Source: CAYMKL01 sp964390805 (GTDB lineage: Bacteria; Chloroflexota; Anaerolineae; VGOG01). From it: 42,283 nt of DNA. This document shows, piece by piece, positions 32,800 through 39,338 of this stretch. Both the position numbers and the translations under genes were made by a program. Each line of letters opens with the position of its first letter. Positions within the stretch are counted from its first letter, which is position 1. Below the pieces are notes generated by a model. It did not search any database, was not told where the DNA came from, and worked only from the letters and a program-made list of their open reading frames with translations. Location: assembly GCA_964390805.1 (NCBI GenBank), contig CAYMKL010000051.1, forward strand, positions 1-42,283, given 5' to 3'.

Positions 32800-33879
32800 T
32801 CAAAACACGATCACGTTCCGTAGCGCTTCGCCTCGCTCCATTGACTCGATGGCTTCATTGATTTGCTCCAGCGGATAGCGGTTGGTGATCAACTCGTCCA
32901 ACTTGAGGCGGCCGTGCTGGTACAGCTCCACCAGGCGAGGTACGTCAACGGACAGCCGCGTGGAGCCCACTCGACTGCCGATTACTGTGCGGCCATAAGC
33001 CATATCGTGGGCATTCAAGGTGAATTCGACATCGTCGTTCGGGGGCATCCCCACGATGACAGTCGTGCCGCCCTTGCGAATCATGCGGCTGCCCTGGGTG
33101 ATGACTGCGGAACTGCCTACTGCCACGAATGCGTAGTCAGCGCCGCGCCCCTCGGTCAGCGCCAGCACAGTTGCCACCGTATCTTGGTCGCCGGCGTTGA
33201 TGGTGTGGGTAGCGCCGAAGAGCCGCGCCGCCTCCAGTTTGTTGTCCAGCAAGTCTACGGCGATGATCCTGGCCGCGCCGGAGAGCACTGCGCCCTGCAC
33301 GCAGTTCAGCCCCACGCCGCCAGTACCGATGACGACTACGCTGCTGCCGGTTTCGACTTGCACTGTGTTGACCACGGCGCCCACTCCGGTGATCACACCA
33401 CACGCCAGCAGGCAAGCACAGTCGAACGGTAGGCTCTCAGGTATCTTGACCACCTGGGACTGATCCACGATGGCGTATTCGGCGAATGTTGCGGTGTAAA
33501 TGCCGTGGACCAGGGGGACGCCATCTTTGTTGCGCAGCCTGCTCTCACGAGCCAGCGGGAATTCGAATTCGCAGTTGTGGGGGCTGCCGATGGTGCAGTA
33601 AAAACAACGTCCACACGAGCGCAGCAGCGAGACCACAACCCGGTCTCCTGGCTGCACACTGGTCACGCCGTGCCCCACTTCTGTGATGATGCCTGCGGCC
33701 TCATGTCCGGCCACAACGGGCGTTTCACCGCCCCACGCGCCTCGAATGCAGAGCACGTCGCTGTGACAGATCGCGCAGGCGGCAATCTTGGCTTTCACTT
33801 CGCCCGTATGGGGCGGGGCGATCTCGACCTCTTCGACAACAAGCGGCTTACCGAACTCGTAGCAAACTGCTGCTTTCAT
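32800..33879 (-). CDS. Zinc-dependent alcohol dehydrogenase (MDR family)
   Basis: A 359-residue medium-chain dehydrogenase. Catalytic zinc ligands are the Cys of CAICHSD and His of VAGHEAAG. The structural zinc site is CGRCFYCTIGSPHNC. The NAD(P) motif is VVIGTGGVGLNCVQGA followed by Asp in IIAVDLL, which favours NAD. ATG 33879 has an aaggagg site. It probably interconverts an alcohol or aldehyde produced by the aminotransferase upstream (inference). Confidence 0.92.
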   Translation of the reverse strand: MKAAVCYEFGKPLVVEEVEIAPPHTGEVKAKIAACAICHSDVLCIRGAWGGETPVVAGHEAAGIITEVGHGVTSVQPGDRVVVSLLRSCGRCFYCTIGSPHNCEFEFPLARESRLRNKDGVPLVHGIYTATFAEYAIVDQSQVVKIPESLPFDCACLLACGVITGVGAVVNTVQVETGSSVVVIGTGGVGLNCVQGAVLSGAARIIAVDLLDNKLEAARLFGATHTINAGDQDTVATVLALTEGRGADYAFVAVGSSAVITQGSRMIRKGGTTVIVGMPPNDDVEFTLNAHDMAYGRTVIGSRVGSTRLSVDVPRLVELYQHGRLKLDELITNRYPLEQINEAIESMERGEALRNVIVF

Positions 33880-33930
33880 CGTGTCGTCCTCCTTGAGCGA
33901 CAGCGGTCGCCTGGTTTCTAGCAGTGCCAA

Positions 33931-33965
33931 ATGGCGTGTACCCATTGTTCAGGTGTACACGCCAT
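33931..33965. repeat. Hairpin between aminotransferase and dehydrogenase genes
   Basis: Arms atggcgtgtac (33931-33941) and gtacacgccat (33955-33965) are perfect complements, extended by tgcc/ggca on the outside. There is no T-run. It may stabilise the mRNA or reduce read-through within the operon. Confidence 0.5.
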
Positions 33966-34045
33966 CCGGCACTAACTGGATTGTGTCCATTTGACTTGAT
34001 TGGTACGTTGACTAGACTACCTGCCAAGACCGTCAGTTGGCTACG

Positions 34046-35356
34046 TCAGAACATCTCTTGCACTTCCGCCATCCCGTGCTCCAGGATCTCCAGGGCTTCA
34101 TCTACGTGCTCGGCGGTAGCGGTGAGGGGCGGGGCGATGCGCAGCACGGTGCCGAATATGCCGCCTTTGCCAATGAGCAGGCCGCGTCGGAGCAGCGCTT
34201 CGAAGAGCAGCGGGATGGCGTCCGTCGCCGGCTCCTTGGTCTTGCGGTCTGTGACCAGTTCCACGCCCTGCATCAGGCCTTTGCCGCGCACATCGCCGAC
34301 CAGTGGATAGTCCGCCATCAACTGCTCCAAGCCAGTGCGCAACCGTTGGCCAACCTCCGCCACGTGCTGTGGGGTGGCCTCTGTCTCCATCACCTTGATT
34401 GTCGCCAGCGATGCCGCCGTCGAGACTGGGTTGCCGCCAAAGGTACTGATGGTCAGGCCCGCCTCGGCTGTCGTAGCGGCGATCTCCTCTGTGGTGATGG
34501 TGTTGCCCAGCGGGAAGCCATTGGCGATGCCCTTGGCCATGGTCATGATGTCCGGTTCCACCCCCCAGTGCTCGATGCCGAACCACTTGTCGCCGGTACG
34601 GCCAAAGCCGGTCTGTACCTCGTCGCAAATGAACAGTCCGCCGTAGCGGTGGACGATCTCCACCACGATCTTGAAGTACTCCGGCGGTGCGGGGATGAAG
34701 CCACCCACGCCCTGGATCGGTTCGGCGATGAAGGCTGCAATCCGGCCCGAGGTGGTGGTCCTGATGAGTTCCTCCACGTCCTCCGCGCAGGCCACGCCAC
34801 AGTCGGGGTAGGTCATTTTCAGCGGGCAGCGATAGCAGTAGGGGTTGAAGGCGTGCTTGACGCCGAGCAACTGTGTGCCGCCGACGCGCCAGCTGGAGAT
34901 GCCGGTCAGGCTCATGGCGGTCGCGGAGCGCCCGCTGAAGCCGTGACGCAGGGCAATCACTTCCTGGGTGCCGGTGTAGGTCTTGGCCAGTTGGAGGGCC
35001 GTCTCGTTGGCCTCGGTGCCTGAGTTTGTGAAGTACGACTGTTGCAGCGCGCCGGGCGTGAGCTCGGCCAGCTTCTCAGCCAGGTTGACGTGGTTTTCAT
35101 TGGGGTAGAGAGTGGAGCTGTGGATCAGCTTGCCCACTTGCTCACGCACTCTTTCAGTGACCTCAGGACGGTTGTGCCCCACGCTGGTGGTGAGGATGCC
35201 GCCAAAGAAGTCCAGGTAGCGGTTGCCATCCACGTCCCACACGTACAGGCCGTCGCCGTGGTCGAGCACGAGCGGCTCAGCGTAGTAGAGCAGGTGGTTG
35301 GGCCACAGGTATTTCTGCTGTTTGGTGAGAATCTGTTCTTTGTTCATGGCAATCAT
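34046..35356 (-). CDS. Class III PLP aminotransferase, AGXT2-like
   Basis: A 436-residue aminotransferase. Landmarks are DFFGGILTTSVGHNRPEV, QSYFTNSGTEANETALQLAK, LFICDEVQTGFGRTGDKWFG and the Schiff-base lysine in DIMTMAKGIANGFPLG. The overall pattern is like alanine-glyoxylate aminotransferase 2 and beta-alanine/omega-amino acid aminotransferases. It probably removes the amino group once the substrate is demethylated (inference). ATG 35356 follows agagaggg closely; ATG 35347 is an alternative. It begins 10 bases after the stop of the upstream MtmB-like gene. Confidence 0.9.
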   Translation of the reverse strand: MIAMNKEQILTKQQKYLWPNHLLYYAEPLVLDHGDGLYVWDVDGNRYLDFFGGILTTSVGHNRPEVTERVREQVGKLIHSSTLYPNENHVNLAEKLAELTPGALQQSYFTNSGTEANETALQLAKTYTGTQEVIALRHGFSGRSATAMSLTGISSWRVGGTQLLGVKHAFNPYCYRCPLKMTYPDCGVACAEDVEELIRTTTSGRIAAFIAEPIQGVGGFIPAPPEYFKIVVEIVHRYGGLFICDEVQTGFGRTGDKWFGIEHWGVEPDIMTMAKGIANGFPLGNTITTEEIAATTAEAGLTISTFGGNPVSTAASLATIKVMETEATPQHVAEVGQRLRTGLEQLMADYPLVGDVRGKGLMQGVELVTDRKTKEPATDAIPLLFEALLRRGLLIGKGGIFGTVLRIAPPLTATAEHVDEALEILEHGMAEVQEMF

Positions 35357-35366
35357 TTCTCCCTCT

Positions 35367-36731
35367 CTACTTGAACTTCAACCCATAGCCCGCCAGCTCG
35401 TCCTTGATCCTGCCGTACAGGTCAACGTATTCCTGGTGGGGCTCTATCGTTCCCCAATCGTAGCAGTCCTGGAACTTCACCCCTTTGGGCGGATCAGTCA
35501 ACTGGTCTTCATACTTGGCCAGCAGCTTCTTGGCGATCTCGTTGGCCTCGACGCGGCTCATACCCACAGCAGCGTGGGACACTTCGGACGCGAACCTGGG
35601 TTGCATGGGGGTGAGGTAGTCAATGTTCTTCGCCGCTCCCACGCCGCCAAACTCGATATTGCCTCCCGAAACCACGCCGATCATGTTCCCGGCGGCCATC
35701 TCGTAGAAGTTCATCTCCGTCATCGGGCCAGCCGCCGTGTAGGTATACCAGAAATGGGGCATGTGGCTGTTGCGATTGATGGCCTGAGTGGCCAGGCTCT
35801 GCGTCCACAGCAACTGCTGGCTGGTCGTCCACCCCCGCATGTCCATGGGGAAGGTCAGGTGAGCAGCGGACCTCAGCACCAGTATGGAGTGGATGTGGTA
35901 GGCCGTACTGACCACAGCTACACCCGCCGGGCCGCCGGCGTAACCACCCAGGATCGGCCCGCTCTCGCCCATGACCTGTCCACCTCGGGCCAGGATGTAA
36001 GCGACCTCATTCAGGCGTTCGAAGGAGACTTTGAACTCGGCCGCGAAGCCGACGACCCAACAATCGGAATCCCGCAGCCCGAACTGGCTACCGGTGATCT
36101 TGCCCGTGTCGGTCACTGCGGAGGAGATCGAGTTCATGATCGGCAGCCCCGGCCGCTGCGCGCGACGCAAGGCTGCCCGCCCCAGCTCCACCGAGCGGAT
36201 GCAGGCGTAAAGCTCCAGAGGCGAGCCGGCTTGAGTCCGCATGCCAGCGACCGTGGCCAGGTTAGGGCAGGTGACGGAATCGGTCAGCGGATTGCGCCCA
36301 TAGCCCTCCACCAGCCTGACGTACACGTCTTCGTTGCTGCACGTCGCGCCTCCTGCTCCCAGGAAGCACCAGGGCGGGATATCGCACTCCGGCTCGCGTC
36401 CCAGCATCGTCTTTCTGTCGAATCCCTCGCCAAACACCGGTGCGGCCGGTGCATCTCTCAAGCCTTCCAGAATCTCCTCTTTGGTGAAGTGAATCACCCG
36501 GCTGGTGTCGGTACAGTAGCAGCCCGTCGCGGCAGCAAGCTCCAGCGCAGCCTGGAACACATCGTCCGCCAGCTTGTCGTCGTTGGGGACAGGGTTGTCG
36601 GGATCGTAGCGGATGTCGTACTTCTTTACCAGTTCCCTGAGCTTGGGAACCATGACCTTCAGATCGTAGTCTCGTTCGGTGTAATACGGGCCGTTCAGCG
36701 CCCGTCTGATGACCTCAAAGAAGTTTATCAT
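35367..36731 (-). CDS. MtmB-family methyltransferase homologue lacking pyrrolysine, tandem copy 2
   Basis: A 454-residue MtmB-type protein closely related to the neighbour at 36743. It shows CYCTDTSRV, AGSPLELYACIRS, AQRPGLPIMN, LGGYAGGPAG, AAGPMTEMNFYE and a C-terminal FQDCYDWGTIEPHQEYVDLYG like archaeal MtmB (AGPCTEMCLLE; QECYDVKTVTPTEEY). The Pyl202 position is Met199 (codon 36137-36135). The frame has no UAG before the terminal one. ATG 36731 has a gggagg site; earlier codons in the frame belong to the preceding gene. It may form a hetero-oligomer with copy 1 or act on a different substrate. Confidence 0.87.
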   Translation of the reverse strand: MINFFEVIRRALNGPYYTERDYDLKVMVPKLRELVKKYDIRYDPDNPVPNDDKLADDVFQAALELAAATGCYCTDTSRVIHFTKEEILEGLRDAPAAPVFGEGFDRKTMLGREPECDIPPWCFLGAGGATCSNEDVYVRLVEGYGRNPLTDSVTCPNLATVAGMRTQAGSPLELYACIRSVELGRAALRRAQRPGLPIMNSISSAVTDTGKITGSQFGLRDSDCWVVGFAAEFKVSFERLNEVAYILARGGQVMGESGPILGGYAGGPAGVAVVSTAYHIHSILVLRSAAHLTFPMDMRGWTTSQQLLWTQSLATQAINRNSHMPHFWYTYTAAGPMTEMNFYEMAAGNMIGVVSGGNIEFGGVGAAKNIDYLTPMQPRFASEVSHAAVGMSRVEANEIAKKLLAKYEDQLTDPPKGVKFQDCYDWGTIEPHQEYVDLYGRIKDELAGYGLKFK

Positions 36732-36742
36732 TCTCTTCCTCC

Positions 36743-38110
36743 CTATTTGAACTTCAAGCCCATGCCTGCCAGCTCGTCCGTGACCCTGCCGTACAGCTCG
36801 ACGAATTCCTGGCAAGGCTCAATCGAGCCCCAGTCGTAGCACTCCTGGAACTTCTTCCCCAGAGGTGGATCGGTCAGCCTGTCTGCGTACTTGGGCAGCA
36901 GCTTCTTGACCATCTCGTTGGCCTCCGCCCGGGTCATGCCGGCCGCGGCGTGGGCTACTTCAGAAGCGAACCTGGGCTCCATCGGCGTCAGGTGGTCGAG
37001 CTTGATGGCCTTGGCCACCCCGCCGAACTCGATGGAGCCGCCGGAAGCCACGCGACCTATCTTGGTGGCGGCGATCTCGTACAGGCACATCTCCGTCATC
37101 GGCCCAGCGGCCACGTAGGTCAGGTTCATGAGCGGCAAGGGGCTGTTGCGGCAGATGGCCTGCGTGCTGACGCTGATGGGCCACATAATCTCGCGGCTGG
37201 TGTTGCAGCCGTATCTGAAATCCATGGGGAAGGTCAGATGGGCAGCGGACCTCAACACCAGGATGGACAGCAGGTGATAGGCCACGTTAATCACCGCCAC
37301 GCCCGCCGGCCCGCCGGCATAGCCACCCATGATGGGCCCGCTTTCGCCCACGATCTGCCCGCCTCGGGCCAGCACGTAGGCGACCTCGTTCATCCGCGCA
37401 AAGGGAACCTGCAGCGGGGCCGTGAAGCCAATGACCCAGGCGTCGGTATTGCGCAGCCCAAAGGCGCTGCCGCCGATCTTGCCCATAGCCGTCACCGACG
37501 TGGCGATGGAGTTCATGATGGGCAGTCCCGGCCGCTGTGCGCGGCGCAGGGCGGCGCGCCCCAGCTCAACTGACCGAATACAGGCCAGCAGCTCCAGGGG
37601 CGAGCCGGCCTGGACCGTCATGCCATTAATCAGGGTGATGGTAGGGCAGGTGACGGAGTCAATCAGCGGATTGCGCCCATAGCCCTCCACCAGCCTGACG
37701 TATACATCTTCGGTGGTAGCTATGCCACCGCCCGCTCCCAGGAAGCAATAGGGCGGGTCGTCGCTCTCTGGCTTGCGGGCGCGCATCACCTTTTCGTCGA
37801 ACCCCTCGCCAAACACCGGCGCGGAGGGGGCGTCCCGCAGGCCCTCCAGGATCTCCTCCTTGGTGAATTGCATCACCCGGCTGGTGTCGGTGCAGTACGC
37901 GCCGGTCGCGGCGGTAAGCTCCAGCCCGGCCTGGAACACGTCGTCGGCCAGCTTGTCGTCGTTGGGGACGGGATTGTCCGGGTCGTAGCGGATGTCGTAC
38001 TTCTCCACCACTTCCTTGAGCTTGGGGACCACCACCTTCATGGCGAAGTCTTTTTCGGAATAGTAAGGGCCATTCAGCGCTCGCCTGATGACCTCAAAGA
38101 AGTTGATCAT
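36743..38110 (-). CDS. MtmB-family methyltransferase homologue lacking pyrrolysine, tandem copy 1
   Basis: A 455-residue MtmB-type barrel protein that follows the corrinoid gene by 13 bases, the arrangement expected for a substrate methyltransferase and its cobamide carrier. MtmB-like landmarks are AYCTDTSRVMQFTKEEI, AQRPGLPIMNS, MGGYAGGPAG, AAGPMTEMCLYEIAA and FQECYDWGSIEPCQEFVELYG. The residue aligned to Pyl202 is Met199 (codon 37516-37514). The alignment around it (RPG-x4) needs no gap. Start ATG 38110 follows gggaggcg. Copy 2 is the likely product of tandem duplication, since both share the same N-terminal block INFFEVIRRALNGPYY. Confidence 0.88.
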   Translation of the reverse strand: MINFFEVIRRALNGPYYSEKDFAMKVVVPKLKEVVEKYDIRYDPDNPVPNDDKLADDVFQAGLELTAATGAYCTDTSRVMQFTKEEILEGLRDAPSAPVFGEGFDEKVMRARKPESDDPPYCFLGAGGGIATTEDVYVRLVEGYGRNPLIDSVTCPTITLINGMTVQAGSPLELLACIRSVELGRAALRRAQRPGLPIMNSIATSVTAMGKIGGSAFGLRNTDAWVIGFTAPLQVPFARMNEVAYVLARGGQIVGESGPIMGGYAGGPAGVAVINVAYHLLSILVLRSAAHLTFPMDFRYGCNTSREIMWPISVSTQAICRNSPLPLMNLTYVAAGPMTEMCLYEIAATKIGRVASGGSIEFGGVAKAIKLDHLTPMEPRFASEVAHAAAGMTRAEANEMVKKLLPKYADRLTDPPLGKKFQECYDWGSIEPCQEFVELYGRVTDELAGMGLKFK

Positions 38111-38123
38111 TTTCGCCTCCCTC

Positions 38124-38777
38124 CTATCGGTCTATGAGTTTGAAAGCCCACTCGACGCCGCCACTGGCCGTTTCGCTGTAGGCATCTGCCCCGATCTGGT
38201 CGGCCCAATCCTGGGTGACCGGCGCGCCGCCCACCATGACCGCGAACTTGTCTCGCTCTCCCACGTCTTTCAGGAGACTGACCACGTCTCGCTGCCCGGG
38301 CATGGTGGAGGTCATCAGCGCGGATATGGCGATGATGTCGGCCTTGAGCTTTCTGGCCTCCTCCAAGAAAGTCGTTGCGGCCACATCCTCTCCCAGGTCG
38401 TGCACGTCGAAGCCGGCTAATCGCAGCAACATGGCCAGGATGTTCTTGCCGATGGTGTGGATGTCGCCCTTGGCCGTGCCGATCAGCACCTTGCCCGGCG
38501 ATTCCGCTTGCTGGCCACTTGCTTTAATGGCCGGTTCCAACACCTGCATGACGACATTGCCGGCATCGGCAGCCATCATCATCTCTGGCAGAAACACCTC
38601 CAGCCGCTCAAACTTCTGGCCGACGATACGTAGGCCGTCGCGCAAGCCCTGCTCCACAGCCTTCATGGGATCTACTCCGGCCTCCAGGCATGCTTCGGCT
38701 GCTTTCTTGGCTCCCTCTTCATCGCCCTCAATGACGGCGAGTTGGAGCTTCTTGATCAAACCACTCTTGTCAGTCAT
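38124..38777 (-). CDS. Methyltransferase corrinoid protein (MtmC family), first gene of the minus operon
   Basis: A 217-residue cobamide carrier. The helical cap (GLRIVGQKFERLEVFLPEMMMAAD) is followed by the B12 domain with the Asp-x-His-x-x-Gly cobalt-ligand motif in KGDIHTIGKN, then ISALMTSTMPGQRDVV and VMVGGAPVT. ATG 38777 is chosen because aggagg lies 6-8 bases upstream; the frame is open further up without a better site. It is paralogous to the protein at 11127. Its leader holds a cobalamin riboswitch and a terminator hairpin. Confidence 0.92.
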   Translation of the reverse strand: MTDKSGLIKKLQLAVIEGDEEGAKKAAEACLEAGVDPMKAVEQGLRDGLRIVGQKFERLEVFLPEMMMAADAGNVVMQVLEPAIKASGQQAESPGKVLIGTAKGDIHTIGKNILAMLLRLAGFDVHDLGEDVAATTFLEEARKLKADIIAISALMTSTMPGQRDVVSLLKDVGERDKFAVMVGGAPVTQDWADQIGADAYSETASGGVEWAFKLIDR

Positions 38778-38955
38778 GACATCCTCCTGTTTCATTTGCT
38801 TTCTTACGTCGCTTTCGCGACGACTTGTGGAGATTCCCAATTGCACCCAAGGTGCCCAACCTTCTGTGTCTGAATGGGGAATGTCTGGTTATGCTCGTGA
38901 GGCCTGTCCCCTCCCTTTCAGCAGTCAACTTCTAGATGAATGGCATAGTTGTGTA

Positions 38956-38991
38956 CAAACGCAAGAGCAGATCACACAAGGTGATCTGCTC
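38956..38991 (-). terminator. Terminator hairpin of the riboswitch expression platform
   Basis: Perfect 11-bp stem gagcagatcac (38965-38975) with gtgatctgctc (38981-38991) around a 5-base loop. On the minus strand it is followed by ttgcgtttg. It sits 27 bases downstream of the riboswitch P1 helix and about 190 bases ahead of the corrinoid gene, the usual place for ligand-controlled termination. Confidence 0.65.
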
Positions 38992-39017
38992 CCTCTCCTC
39001 GGAAGTTCTCGATCCCA

Positions 39018-39192
39018 TGACAAAGGCAGGTGCTCTGGCTTCGTTAGTCTGATGGTCTCCTGGTCGTATGGTCTACAATTGCACGACCACTTGACCACGC
39101 GACCATCAGAACAAACTTCACAGTTGCGGGACAGCGCCGGACTCGCACCGGACTTCCCCTTTTTGGGTCCCCGAAAGGGACTACCTTTGCCA
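39018..39192 (-). promoter_or_regulatory. Cobalamin riboswitch aptamer
   Basis: Read on the minus strand, the aptamer begins with P1 strand TGGCAAAGGTAG (39192-39181) and closes with CTGCCTTTGTCA (39029-39018). These 12 bases pair with two G-U wobbles. Between them are the P2 hairpin GTCCC-TTTC-GGGAC, the core GGGGAAGTCCGGTGCGAGTC followed by CGGCGCTGTCCCGCAACTGT (39166-39120), and the B12-box segment GAAGCCAGAGCACCTGCC (39042-39025). These are the hallmark conserved elements of the family. The variable arm (39048-39110) is a 26-bp imperfect stem built of repeated tggtc units. It lies in the leader of the corrinoid/MtmB-like operon. Confidence 0.9.
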
Positions 39193-39259
39193 TTCAGTCA
39201 CTTGTGTTGTTCGTTCTTGTCAAGGGCACTGCGATGAAAACGGTGATAGGGGGCACAAT

Positions 39260-39310
39260 AAGTATATCATGTAGAGAGAGATTTGTAAACAGCGAAGTGC
39301 ACAAATCTGG
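39260..39310 (-). promoter_or_regulatory. Promoter/operator of the minus-strand demethylation operon
   Basis: Minus strand -35 TTTACA (39284-39289), a 17-base spacer and extended -10 TG-A-TATACT (39261-39266). A perfect dyad agatttgt (39279-39286) and acaaatct (39301-39308), plus-strand coordinates, overlaps the -35 box and is the likely regulator site. The module is shared with the plus-strand operon promoter at 9312-9363. Transcription would start near 39254, about 60 bases before the riboswitch. The PucR gene ends 29 bases upstream of the dyad. Confidence 0.78.
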
Positions 39311-39338
39311 AGTGGACAGAGATGTGCAGATTGCATAC

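Noticed and set aside
35298..36839. A 513-codon plus-strand open frame antisense to the second tandem MtmB-like gene
   Set aside because: The opposite strand encodes a clear MtmB homologue with a good start and ribosome-binding site; the plus frame shows no family features.
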